Assembly: GCA_036897095.1 (NCBI GenBank)
Contig: JAYMSP010000315.1
Location: forward strand, 1-58,474
Length of the DNA: 58,474 nt
From: Plantago elongata
Lineage: Eukaryota; Streptophyta; Magnoliopsida; Lamiales; Plantaginaceae
Reading direction: 5' to 3'
Below the pieces are notes generated by a model. That model ran no database searches. It was not told the DNA's origin and saw only the letters and a list, made by a program, of their open reading frames with translations. A program made the position numbers and the translations under genes. This document shows, one piece after another, positions 1 to 11,510 of the stretch. Positions within the stretch are counted from its first letter, which is position 1; the number at the start of each line of letters is the position of its first letter.

Positions 1-3000
1 CGACTGATGTGGCTTCGAGGATGTTGGAAGGAGCGGTGAGGCTTCCGAAGCAGCTCCTTGGTTCTGAGAGTGTTGTTGTGAGAGCAGCAGCAGATGAGGT
101 GGTGCGGCCGGCTAAGGGTGGGATGGATTTGTTGAGGATGTTTAAGGAGTTGAAACAGTCGGTGACGAATGATTGGGGTGCGACGAAGCCACCACTAGTG
201 GAGGAAGATAAGGAGTTTTTGGAGAGGAAGGATAAATTACAGGATTTTGAGCGGCAGCTTAGTGATGTATCTCTGCAGGTGTATATCCTATTCTTATGTA
301 TTACGGATATGAAGTGTAGGGAGATTGTTGTTAAGTGTAGTAAAATATTTTATCTGGAGTTTGTGGATACTGTGGTTGAAACCTCTCTTATACTTCTATC
401 TGTGGTGTGCATTATGTTTTCAGGCTGAATCTCTTGTGAAAGCGCAACAAGACATTGGAGAAACAATGGGTCAGTTGGGTTTGGCCTTTGTAAAATTAAC
501 CAAGTTCGAAACCGATGAGGCAATGTTTGACTCCCAAAGAACACGTGCGGCCGACATGAAAAATGTGGCGACTGCTGCAGTAAAAGCAAGCAGATTATAT
601 CGTGAATTAAATGCTCAAACTGTCAAACATTTGGTAAATGAATTCGAGATGTCCTTCCCTTATTTTGACTCGAATTGGATATTTGGCTGCATGTGCATTT
701 ATGCAACCATGTGTACATGCATTTTCTTTGATCAGCTTATGATAAATTCTGAACAAGGAAAAATAAGACCTACTACAAGATAACTATACAGTCAATTTGT
801 CTAGCCAAAGGCCGACTGAAAGCCCCCTCCCCCCATTATTTACTGATTTATATGCATTGTCAAGTGGTGCTGCTTTTTCCTGATATCTGGCTTACCTTTC
901 TTTGTTGAGCATATGAGATTCAAACTGATGCCTAACTTGTTCCTGTCAAATGTCTCTTGCATTTGAATTTTTGTGATACAGGATAAACTGCATGAGTACC
1001 TTGGAGTTATGCTTGCCGTTAACAACGCATTTGCAGACCGATCAAGTGCTTTGGTGACTGTGCAAACCCTTTTATCAGATTTATCAGCACTAAATTTGAG
1101 AATTGAAAAGCTTGAAGCTGCTTCATCAAAGATATTTGGTGGAGATAGCTCAAGGCTTCGGAAAATAGAGGAGTTGCGAGAGACTTTAAGAGCTACTGAG
1201 GATGCTAAAAACTGTGCTGTTGGGGAATATGAGTGTATCAAGGTATGATTATCCCTCTTTTTCTTCCTTTCCTATTCTACATTGCACATGTCAGTATTAA
1301 AACCTGTGTTTCAAAATTGCATAATCTGTCTGGGCTCTACTTGTAAGCTTAGATATGGAAATGATATCAATGGTTGTTCGATTCCATAATTTTTCTTCAG
1401 TATAAGAAGTTATCCTGCTCCATAACTATCAATTACTTTCATTGTCCGTATTTATTGTTTAACCCTAAACAAAGATAGATATAAATATCGTTGTACATGG
1501 TCTTAATAACATTTACTTCCAGGCTTCTGTTTGATAATAGACTATTGTGTTCCATGTTTAGCATCCCTGAACTTCCCTTTTACAAAAGATCACCAAAGCT
1601 GTCAAATCTAACAACTTGCCAGTATATTTGTACCTCAAAAAGTATTTTAGTTATACATGGTTTTGATGTAATGATACGTATTGTTCACTAAGGTCTCTCT
1701 AGACATCAATCTTCTCTATTCTTTTGGTTGTATTTTGTTAAAATGGGTGATTTTTATGATTTTATTTGCCAAAATATCATCCCTCCTCAATCTAGTACAG
1801 TAATTGAGTTTGGAATTTGCTATTGTAGAGCTACTTCAATAATAGTTGATACTACCAGAGGACATAATATTTATTACCATCCACCATAGCTCGAGATCTC
1901 CTTAATTCTTCGCAATCATCGGATACATCTTGTACTCTTCAAAACTTTGATAGTCCAGAATGATAGTAAAAAGACTACAGAGTGTTCGAGATTCTGTGCA
2001 GTATCTTTATATACAACGTGATACTTCTTGCCAGCTGAAAGCTGTATACAGTAATCATTTTCATTCTTGATTTCTTACCGTTGCAGGAGAACAATCGAAA
2101 TGAGCTGGCGAGACTAGACAAGGAGAGGCATGATGACTTCCTGTGCATGCTGAAAGGATTCATAGTTAATCAGGTATCTATCTTTCTTTCTTTCCCCTTT
2201 TCTGGATGGATGCAAAATTTAGGGGCTGTTTGTTATACGATTCAAATGGGCAAAATCCGATTCAAATGGCCTGTGGAACAATGATTTGGAGGTTTTAGGG
2301 GCATTACAATGAAGAGCCAGTTCTTCGTTAGTTTTAATTGCGTGGATTTCATTTTAAACTAACGAAGAACTGTACTTCATCTTATGTCAATATCGACTGG
2401 CAATTTTGCCTCAATTACAAATGTCATACATCAATAGAGAATCTTAAATAACCAGGTGCTTTGGAAGATGTTTAATTGCAATGAGTTTCATGTGAGAGCT
2501 TGTTTTGTTTGTTTTCCCTCTGGCATTGCATGTGTTCTAGGACATGAAATTTGAAGGGCCACTCTCGATATTCTAGTAAAGGTTGCTTTGACCAAATTTG
2601 GGAGGTTAGTCATGAGTTCAAGTGATTGAATGAGGAAAAATATGCAACACACTGTTCTTGTAAGATTACACATCATAGTTGGGGCTACGTTGTATTTTCA
2701 TGCAGTGGGTGATGTACCTATGGGATTTGTGCTGTTTACTCTGCCATCTTTTATTGTTCCACTTGGTAGTAGACTTGGGTAATATCCTGCAGGCTACAGT
2801 GGTAAGTTTCAGAAAATAACAACTCAATGATAGGCCTAAAATAATGAACCGAATGAAAAGATAATGGTTAATTAGGATAACTTCTTTCTTTCTTTATGTA
2901 ATTGAATCTGTACTGTTGATAATCAGGCGTGACATGTAGACAGTATCAATCCCGTTGCACTTTTCTTTATGTAGTTTATATTTTTTCTGCATACTTGAGT

Positions 3001-3156
3001 ATTAAGCCTGCTTTCTTTTATCTCTACGTATCGAAGGCTTTTTGAGAAAATAACAAGAATTCGAACTGTTGATGATAACAGGCTGGGTATGCAGAGAAGA
3101 TGGCTAGTGTTTGGGAAACAGTTGCCGAAGAAACTAGTGGATATGTCAAAAAGTAA
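1..3156 (+). CDS. SNX2: Sorting nexin 2 (SNX2A/2B-like), C-terminal part, 5' truncated by window edge
   Basis: Partial gene; the PX domain and start codon lie upstream of the window. Exons: 1-278, 424-633, 982-1242, 2087-2173, 3082-3156, all joined in phase 0 at GT-AG introns, with a TAA stop at 3154-3156. The roughly 300 visible residues are charged and helical and match the Vps5/BAR region of plant SNX2 proteins: a linker (RLPKQLLGSES, then VTNDWGATKPPLVEEDKEF), then the long helices (DFERQLSDVSLQ, AQQDIGETMGQLGLAF, DKLHEYLGVMLAVNNAF) and the ending around GYAEKMASVWETVAEE. By family knowledge SNX2 is a retromer-associated phosphoinositide- and membrane-curvature-binding protein that acts with SNX1 on endosomes in sorting of vacuolar receptors and auxin carriers. 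I cannot separate the 2A and 2B paralogues. Intron 4 (2174-3081) holds a hairpin repeat. Confidence 0.92.
2319..2371. repeat. Inverted repeat with 16-bp perfect arms in SNX2 intron 4
   Basis: The arm AGTTCTTCGTTAGTTT (2319-2334) is followed after 21 nt by its exact reverse complement (2356-2371). It lies wholly within an intron. It may be a MITE core; no convincing flanking target duplication was seen. Confidence 0.8.
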
Positions 3157-4403
3157 TTGATACCAGACAGCCAACCGTAAATCATATTGTTGTAATTTTC
3201 TTTTTCTGATTTAGATCCATTTTTCTTATTTTGCTCTTGTTCATAGACATACATCCTCTATAGACCTCTGACAATTATTTGATGTTTCTGAGTTTCTTTC
3301 ATATATAGTTTCCTCGGTAGAAAGTAAGAACCCAACTCATGTTTCATTATCATACCTTCTGTACAGTGCAGCCCGTAATGTACATTCTCGATGTCCTTCC
3401 TTGATATTCTCTTAATGTCCGTGGCTGTTTTACGAATATGCATTGATCTACCATGTAGCTTAGACTTACGATTGACCTGTACTTTTCTGTAAATGTTATG
3501 TTCAAAGAAGATATGAAACTGCTCCTGCAATTTTAGGAGCCTAATCCTGAAACTGAGATCTTGGAGATAATGAGGATAATTTGTAAGGCTCTTATCTCTC
3601 TCTTCAACTGATTACTGAAGTGTGTATATAAATTACTACTAAGAGCACTAGTGGTGGGTAGGAGTTTTGAAATCTTCCTCCCAAAATACATATTAACTAA
3701 TCTCCTATCTCATAATTATCCTCTAAAAATATTATATAAAATTTTAGGACTCCTATTTTATACATAAAAGTATCAAATTGACATATAAACTCATATAATT
3801 TACTCCTCAAAAAATTATAAAGCTCCCTCAATTTGAATAATATTTCAGGGAGTTTTTAAGTATATAATTAAAATTTGTGGGCCATAATATTCCTAAAATT
3901 TTGATATTTTAGTATTTTATTATTTATTTTACCTTAAATTTGAGTATAGGTAATTATTTGAGAGCCCTCTTCAACTGAGATTTATTGAACTGAAGAAAAG
4001 TATAAATTATAACTAAGTTGATCTGAATTGGACTTAACTTAAATGTTTTTTAGTTGGGAGAATACAGTGTAAGAGCTGAAGTTGAGTGATTTTCATTTTC
4101 AGATGAGGAAAATATAATCTAATTCGTGGAGTAGTAGATATATTGGAAAAGGAAGACTTGATTTCTAAGGGGCGGAGTGGGATGGAATTAAGAAGGATTC
4201 ACATCCAACAGTCTTTTCCCTTAAAACTGTCCCCTCAAATGTCCAAACAAACTTGTATATACAGAACACATACAAAGAATTAAAATGCAAACACACTAAT
4301 TTCAAGAATGAAAGAATCGTGGAAAAGTGCTACTAATCATCCTCTACCTAGAATCTCCGTCAGCTAATGCTTATGGTTTAACTTGAACCAGAGATTCCTC
4401 CTG
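3157..4403. other. Intergenic, convergent 3' ends of SNX2 and the IMK gene
   Basis: No gene supported. It should hold both 3' UTRs. The stretch 3980-4080 resembles a dispersed AT-rich repeat with ACTGAACTGAA-like words that also occurs near 12100, 34680, 52530 and 57390. Confidence 0.6.
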
Positions 4404-6875
4404 TCAATCACTAGCAGGTGATTCAGCTGGTGCACCGTCATCTCCGGAACTGATGACCGATTCTGGCCTAATCTCTTCCAACTGCTGCAATATCTGATTA
4501 ACTTCTGGTCGAGCCGATGATGAAGGATCAACGCAATGAAGAGCCAGTTTCAATGTATTCAATAACTCGTCGCCTATAACAGTGGCATCTCTCATCAGCT
4601 CCAAATCGAAAACTTCGTTCGTCCACTCCTCTTTCACAATTGAAGCAACCCACTGTGGTAAGTCTACACCATTCATTGCCTCCCCTGGAGACTTGCCAGT
4701 TAAAAGTTCTAGCATGATTACTCCAAGACTGTAGACGTCGGTCTTGGTGCTTGCTTTCTTGAGCTTAGAGAGCTCAGGTGCTCGGTAACCCATAGCTCCG
4801 GCTGTGGCAATCACATTGGCATTCGCAGCAGTTGTCATCAACCTCGAAAGGCCGTAATCAGCTATCTTCGGATTCGAGTGGTCGTCCAGAAGGACGTTGC
4901 TTGACGAAAGATTTCCATGAATCATGTTTACGTTGCTGTGAAGGTAGAGCAACCCTCTTGTCATCCCTTTCATTATCTTCATTCTCGTCGGCCAATCAAT
5001 AGGTGTGTCAGGGGCACGAGCTGCATCGAGAAAGAAACTTCTGTTAAGACAGTTCAGAAAATTAGTCTCACTATGATTTGAATTTACAATGAAATTTTAC
5101 TCACCATGAAGGAAATTAGCCAGGCTTCCCTTAGGAATATAGTCAAAAACCAGCAACTTTTCTCCCTTTGGACCTAAATAGTAAGCTCTAAGAGCTAGCA
5201 GATTAGGATGTCTAATCTTTCCGAGTGCATTAACCTCAGTTTCAAACTCCTTTTGCCCTTTTGTTATCTTTTCTCTCAATCTCTTCACAGCAACTTGAAT
5301 GTCATCTTCCATTGTAGCCTTATACACTGTTCCATAAGTGCTTTTCCCCATGATCTCAGCAGTTGCACACAACAGATCATCTGCACTGAAAACAACTGGC
5401 CCATCAAAATGCACCAGCTTCCCTCCCGTCTCCCCACTCGCTTCGACTTCACCTGCAGTGGGCGGAATCCCCTTTGCGGCCCCGGCCACAGCTGGTTGAC
5501 CCTCGACCCGCCCCTGCTTAGCTTCTTTAGCCACTTTTCTTTTCCGTACCAGCGCACATAGCAAAATGCAGCAAGTCACCAGCAGAATCACAAGTAGAAT
5601 CCCAGCTACTATGAGAATAATGTCCTTAGTATTTTTCCTTCGGCCTTGGCTATGAGTTGCCGGTTCTGCTTGTGGAGATTCAGAAGGAATAAAAGGACAT
5701 GGAGTAGAAGCATTATAGCCACAGAGTTGAAGATTTCCCACAAAGGCACTGGAGTTGAACTTTTGAGAAAGACTAGTAGGAACAGGACCAGAAAGGTTGT
5801 TATATGACACATTGAAAGAATCAAGATTTGGCAAATCACCTATGGAAGCTGGAATCTCTCCACTCATATTGTTATAAGCCAAATCAAGCTCTCTAAGTGA
5901 AGAAATATTCCCAATTAGGGGAGGAATTTGACCAACAACACTATTGTTCCTAAGATTAAGAACAGCAAGCTTCTGCAAATTGTACAGACTAACAGGCAAG
6001 CTCCCATTAATGAAATTATCAGAAAGCTCAAGCCTTTTCAACTCAGAAAGATTCCCAATTTCTCTAGGAATGAAACCACTCAGCTGGTTATGACTCAATG
6101 AAAAATCTCGAAGCAAACTCAACTTCCCAAAAGAAGAAGGAATGCTTCCACTAAAAGCGTTATTATCAAGTGTCAAATGTTGAAGATTAGACACATTCCC
6201 ATTACCTCCCCAAGAATTTGGAATTGCCCCAGAAAGCCTATTATTATCAAGTGCAAGAAACACAAGTGAAGTAGAACTAGCAACACTAGCAGGAATCTCA
6301 CCAGACAACTGATTGTAGCTCAAATCAACCCTGAGCAGCCTCGTTGAGTTCACGAGACTAAACGGTATCGTTCCGGTTAACGAATTATTCGCAAGGTCCA
6401 GTGTCTGAAGCACAGGACACAGCCCAAGCGACGCAGGAATCGCGCCAGCAAGCCGGTTATTGAACAGCTGGAGACCTCTAAGGTTAGGCAAGAAGCCTAA
6501 TGAAGTCGGTATTTGACCGGTGATGACATTGTCATGGAGGCTAAGCTTCCTTAAAGCCTGAAACTGGCCTATCTGCTCAGTGATCCTGCCACCTAGTCCT
6601 CTCCATGGGAGCTGGATGACTATAACTTGGCCTTGTGCACACTTGATACCGAGCCATCTGCCCGAACAAGCTCCGAAACCGGTGTCGTTCCAGCTCTTCA
6701 AGAACCCCTTTGGATCAATGAGGTCATGCTTGAAAGCCTGGAGAGCTTGGTAGTCTGCCTGTGTCACTATTATCCCATCCCAAGACTGTCCGGACACTGA
6801 ATCAAGAAATGAACATAGTAGTAACACATTGAGAATGAAAAATGGCACCACTTTCTTGAATTTTTCCATTGCCAA
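4404..6875 (-). CDS. IMK3: LRR receptor-like pseudokinase, IMK2/IMK3 type
   Basis: Two exons, 6875-5105 and 5020-4404 (phase-1 GT-AG intron), giving 795 residues. Order of parts: hydrophobic signal peptide (about 1-29), an LRR N-terminal cap with the paired Cys, about ten LRRs with the LxxNxLxGxIP pattern, a transmembrane helix ([20 protein letters not shown]), a Gly/Ala-rich juxtamembrane linker and a kinase-like domain. The glycine loop ([11 protein letters not shown]) and the ATP-binding Lys (VAVKRL) are kept, but the catalytic HRD triad reads HGN and DFG reads DYG, so phosphotransfer is unlikely. This is the known state of the Arabidopsis IMK2/IMK3 group, described as inflorescence-meristem receptor kinases. 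IMK2 versus IMK3 is not settled; gene order favours IMK3. The protein should sit in the plasma membrane, and its ligand is not apparent. Confidence 0.93.
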
Positions 6876-9800
6876 TATGGGAAGGGAGAGATTTAGAAAT
6901 GAAGAGAAGATGAAGAAATGGGGCTACTTCTGGTTCCAAGGAAAGAACCTGAGCAAGAAGAGAGAGTGAGTGTGAAAACAAGAGGAAATGAATAGTGAGT
7001 AAAACAATTTGTAGCGAGTGAGGAAAATAGTCTTGTTAAGGTGGGGTCCAGTGAGGCATGTGAAGTGTAAAGAGGAAGAGAGAATCTAAATAAGGAAGTG
7101 TCAGATGACGTTAACTGAAGGAAAGATGTGTCCTAACAAAGGGCTTGCAACGGCTAGTTTTTGTTGGGTTTTATGTTTGCATGTACAGTAATTTTTTTGG
7201 GTACTTGGAAAAATCATTTGGGTCCCTAGTATTTAATTCTTTATAATGGTTTACCCAAGACATTTGGCTCCTCCTACATCTGTCTCACCGACTGCCTAAC
7301 GGCTATCTTTTTCAATAGTGGGTCCGGTCAACCTTTGGTCTCATTGCAATTACCTCAAATTCTCTCTGTGTCCTCATCTGAGATGACCATAATGCCCTCC
7401 AGGAATTGGTTTTGGTGGGAGTAAAACTTGGTCTTGTGTTCTTTGGAGGTTGTTTTGGTCTTGGCAGCAAGTTTGTCCTTCCTAAATTCTAATCCCAGGT
7501 GGCTTTGTTAATACAGCCCCAAGTGTAATCCTGATGAGGCTTTAAAGGGAGAGTCCTTTACTTGCGAAAAGTACTAAACCAGTCATATAGGTTTGATTTT
7601 AGGGGTGTAATAGTGGACAAGATTGTTTTTGAAGCAAGGGGTGGTTAAAAAGCTTTACTTTTTTACAATGATTTTGCCTGCTGGCTAGCATGAGGAAGGG
7701 TGTACAAAGTACAACCCCTTAGGGGTCGTGATCCGACCATTTGGGACGTGTTGATCATCAGCGACTGAGACCGCGTACTGTTTAGTAGTATGATATTGTC
7801 CAATTTTGATTGGTAATTTACGAATTTCCTCTTAAAATTGTGAAATTCATGGCAAATCCTGATTTTTCTATGTACAATCGAAAATGTTATATGGACTTTT
7901 CGATTGTATAGGTTGGACTGTGTAGGATAGAATTCCAGTTGAATTGTCTCAACTGGAATTGAGTTTTTTTTTATTCTGTACAAAAAAAAAAAAAAACATA
8001 CTTGCTCCCGGAAATAACCCGTAGACCATGTTAGAAAGTACAAAGAGGATGTATAAACCGATTGCTTAGAGATGATAACTGTACGCAGCAACCAGCAAGT
8101 AATAGAGAAACAACTACCACTACGGAACGTAATTAAAGGCAATTAATTTGGGTTGACTAGGAGCACCAGCTGCATAAGATTAGACACCACCAGGATCACC
8201 AACTGCAAAAGATTACTAACCTCTACCTATATTTCATATCCTCTGTTTGGCATAAATTTCACCCGCAAGTCAAAACTCTCATTACAACGTTTTGGACCAT
8301 GACTAATGGACAAAAATTTCACAAAACTCATCAACACATCTAATCATGTCGCATTAGACTCTTGAAATTGGGCAATAATCATACACTTACCGTAGGACCA
8401 AAATAAAACTATAAGAACAAAGGTGGGTAAGGAGGAATGAATGTTATTGTCCAGTGTTCACCCATCTACAAGGGGAGCTAGGGGTGCAACAGAGTCATCT
8501 GTTAGCGGCATTCAGACATAACTCAGAGCAATGCTTGGTTCAATCTTTCATTACCCAACGTCCCATCCTTGACTCATTCACAAACAAATTCAAATTGTTC
8601 ATGAACGGGTCCCGGAGGTTTAAGAGGCCCCTCAACCAAAAAGTCTATTTGAAAAACCTGTTCCGGAAATCTGCAATTGATTTCTGTTCAAAATTCAAAG
8701 CCACAATTAAGTTGCAATGGTATGTGCCGTACAGGTGCCTTAAATTTACAATTTACACTTTCTAGGTAATGGCACCCCACAAACATGGCCAAACCAAATT
8801 TATGACATCCTCATCTGAAGGGAAGAAGAGAAGGGAACAGAGCAATGAAGTTGAAAATTTGGGCCCATAAACAATTTTGTCGACTGTACTGTACTAGGCT
8901 TTCATTTCTTACCTGGTCCATAGATGGACCATTTTGCATGCACAACTTGACAATTTCAAACAATACAAAGGGTGCAATCGTACATCATCAGTTGTACATG
9001 CACTTCAGCTATATACAGTACACATCAGCCAAACCTAGACACTTGTAAAGCAGATCTCCCATATTCCAGACTCAGTCACGTCTTCACTTTACCAAACTTC
9101 ATAGATCAACACCACATTTTCTCAGCATATCTAGCATTCTAGGGATAACGTTTCAGATTTACACACCGAGGCAAGAACATTTCTAAGTTTTGGAAGAATA
9201 TAATATCTGAAGAAGTAAGAAAACAGTATGAGGTCGTCAAGCCTGATCTATTAACGCAACCAACAGAGCTAGACCTCCGTGACTGACATATCATCTAAAG
9301 AGCTCTCATCCATTAGATACTATATAGGGAGGCTTAGACGCAGAACTAAATCCAAGGAGAACAGGATGATATATCACAGAAGACTGCATTGCGCATTTTA
9401 CCCCGTAGGAATTTCCCCCGGGGAAATAAACAACAAGGGGTTCAAGAACCACTCTACCAGACATGTAAAGGTTGTGAATGGAGTCCAACTCGTTGATTGA
9501 TCGCATATATAGCCTCAGTGAAACTACCATTTGTATATGTGTATATCTGCAAGTCCCCAAGGATAAGAAGTTATCCCAAGCTCCTGCCCTAAAGTAACGA
9601 GCGCAATAAACACAACAAGAAAGTGGCCTTCCAGGTTCATTAATTGCCAAATTTGATCTATCAACTCAAGGTTTTCCCGTAATAATTTGGAAGAACTTAA
9701 AATTTTCCGAGAAAGTTCTATCGTTTGATGGCTGAAACCTTTATGGCTTTAAGTATCTTTTTGCTCACTCGTGCAATGTTAACTAATGTCTATTTCAAGC

Positions 9801-9890
9801 AAAAGGCTCTAGGAAACAGAAAAGGGTATCGCTCGTGTCAATCTGGCATGATATCACCACAAAACGGAATACAACCAACTAACCAATCTC
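6876..9890. other. Gene-poor spacer upstream of the IMK gene
   Basis: The first several hundred bases should be the promoter and 5' UTR of the minus-strand IMK gene. Open frames at 8454-8765 (+) and 9306-9650 (-) show no recognisable domain and no splice-linked partner, so I do not call them. The region contains the paired inverted repeats at 7873-7960 and a poly(A) run at about 7981-7996. Confidence 0.6.
7873..7960. repeat. Two adjacent perfect 12-bp hairpins
   Basis: Hairpin 1: TACAATCGAAAA (7873-7884) pairs with TTTTCGATTGTA (7897-7908) across a 12-nt loop. Hairpin 2: AATTCCAGTTGA (7931-7942) pairs with TCAACTGGAATT (7949-7960) across 6 nt. Both pair without mismatch and are 22 nt apart. 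This may be a decayed MITE or a structured non-coding transcript; nothing in the sequence decides. Confidence 0.8.
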
Positions 9891-9903
9891 AGCTAACTCA
9901 ACA
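9891..9903 (+). repeat. Target-site duplication, left copy, of the SINE
   Basis: The 13-mer AGCTAACTCAACA occurs here and again at 10147-10159, flanking the element. The first A of the right copy could belong to the A-rich tail, leaving 12 unambiguous bases. Confidence 0.8.
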
Positions 9904-10146
9904 TATACAAATGACTCTTAGTCCAATTGGTTTTCATATTCAACTTTGTCAAAGCGTTTGTAGCCGAGTGTCAAGCTGAGACATCCCGTAACCACATGGT
10001 TACGGGTTCGATTCCCCGAAATGGGTGATTATATTCTCTGAATAGAGATTGGTGGTGATTTGCATCTAGAATCGATTGATAAATTCGTCTTGTTCAACAA
10101 TTGTAATTATAATGCTATATTTCATGTTCAATAATAATTAAAAAAA
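9904..10146 (+). mobile_element. tRNA-derived SINE, about 243 bp, with intact target-site duplication
   Basis: The element is bounded by a 13-bp direct repeat and ends in an A-rich tail (AATAATTAAAAAAA), the signature of target-primed reverse transcription. A perfect Pol III B box, GGTTCGATTCC, is at 10005-10015. Two A-box-like sites exist: TAGTCCAATTGG (9919-9930), 15 nt from the left end as expected but far from the B box, and TAGCCGAGTGT (9961-9971) at normal spacing. The element has no coding capacity and would depend on a LINE for movement. The exact duplication suggests a fairly recent insertion. It is not a functional tRNA: no acceptor-stem pairing was seen. Confidence 0.8.
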
Positions 10147-10159
10147 AGCTAACTCAACA
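10147..10159 (+). repeat. Target-site duplication, right copy, of the SINE
   Basis: Exact repeat of 9891-9903, directly after the A-rich tail. Confidence 0.8.
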
Positions 10160-10423
10160 AATAATCTGAGAGGCTAAGGGGTCATCAAGAGAATATATGT
10201 TAGTGTCTAAAGCTCAAATTTCATCAAGGTCTAAAGCTCAATCTACCACGGAGTTATGTTCTAGACTCTATTATACACCATATATTGTCATAGATCTCAC
10301 AAATGCAATCATACCCCAATACCATGTAAATACGAGTTTACTCAATTTGCCTAAAGCATTTCATATATAACTGAAGCGCAATCACCAGTCATCAGTAATG
10401 TCAAATAACGAAATGCAATATTC

Positions 10424-10505
10424 TCATTTCTAGAGATACTATTGAGTTAACCACTCATACCTGGTCATTTCTAGAGATACTATTGAGTTAATCACTCATA
10501 CCTGG
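10424..10505 (+). repeat. 41-bp tandem duplication downstream of the PRA1 gene
   Basis: Two head-to-tail copies (10424-10464 and 10465-10505) beginning TCATTTCTAGAGATAC and ending CTCATACCTGG, with one C/T difference. Non-coding. Confidence 0.88.
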
Positions 10506-10877
10506 TTTCTTTAACTTTCAACAGCATGAACATATCAGAGCTATCATTGCAAATATCAGCTTGCTAGATTAACATGCTCTTTCAAATATTACCATGCATA
10601 CCACTTTCAGCAGATAAATGTTCATAAGCTCATTCTAATATGTAGATTACCAATAAGTAGATTATCCATGAGCTATATCAACTACAAATTCAAGTATTCA
10701 ACAATGAAAATTGAAAATCAGGTCCAAAACATTCCAGTCACAGGTCATAAAATCAACTATCCTTAAACCAACCAATTCCAAGGTACAAATAGCCTAATCA
10801 CATCAATAGTACAAGTATCACAATCAAATTGAAGGGAAATTAAACTCCAGGTGATCAGAGGTGACCTGATCTGCAAA

Positions 10878-11510
10878 TCAAACGCGCGTGGCAACAGCCG
10901 GAGCAGCAGCAGCAGCGGCAGCCTGAGAAGCAGCGCCACCTAGAAACGACAGAAAACCAGAATTAGCCGGCTCCTGATCATCCAGAAACAAATCCTCCGG
11001 CATCCTAAAAGCTCCGTGCACACAAACTACAGCCAAACCAACAAGCAAGGCAGAAATGAGCACCGATCCAACGCTTGTCAAAAACACCACAACTACGGTA
11101 GACACCACGAGAATCCCCAAAACTTCCCGATCTGAAAAGGTCCTGCCTCCAACAACAACCGGCTGATCCGACGGACGGAACAGGTAGAGGAACAGCCAGG
11201 CGGCGAGGAGAGAGAACAGGACGAGGAGAGAGAAAGGATGCGTGAGGAGCGAGAGTGCGAGGGAAACGGCGAGGAGAGAGATGTAGTTGATTCGGAAGTA
11301 GGAGAAGTTTTTGCGGATGCGTGAGGCTGCATCGGTGAGAGAGTCAGGGCGAGCGAAGGAGGATCGGTCGACGAGCTCGAGCCATGGGCGCCGCTGGGAG
11401 AGGCCTTGACGGACGGTGGAGGTCAGGCGGGAGATGAAGGAGCGGAATGCGGGAGTGGCGATTGGCGGCTGAGAGTCGCCGGAGATCGGGAGGATCGCCG
11501 GAGAAGACAT
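10878..11510 (-). CDS. PRA1 family protein B (prenylated Rab acceptor)
   Basis: Intronless, 210 residues, the usual form of plant PRA1.B genes. The N-terminus (PAFRSFISRLTSTVRQGLSQRRPWLELVDRSS region) and the motif FSYFRINYISLL are typical of PRA1, followed by two hydrophobic blocks, each able to form a membrane hairpin (about residues 78-110 and 131-165), then an acidic MPEDLFLDD stretch and an Ala-rich tail. Family members are four-pass endomembrane proteins that bind prenylated Rab GTPases and help vesicle traffic in the ER, Golgi and endosome. The start is set by the conserved N-terminus and a purine at -3. Position next to IMK and BADC genes matches Arabidopsis PRA1.B1, but I assign only the subfamily. 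Confidence 0.93.
   Translation of the reverse strand: MSSPAILPISGDSQPPIATPAFRSFISRLTSTVRQGLSQRRPWLELVDRSSFARPDSLTDAASRIRKNFSYFRINYISLLAVSLALSLLTHPFSLLVLFSLLAAWLFLYLFRPSDQPVVVGGRTFSDREVLGILVVSTVVVVFLTSVGSVLISALLVGLAVVCVHGAFRMPEDLFLDDQEPANSGFLSFLGGAASQAAAAAAAPAVATRV

Noticed and set aside
8454..8765. 103-codon plus-strand open frame
   Set aside because: Composition and lack of any motif do not support coding.
9306..9650. 114-codon minus-strand open frame
   Set aside because: No domain, no family resemblance and no splice context; the opposite strand is open as well, which points to chance.
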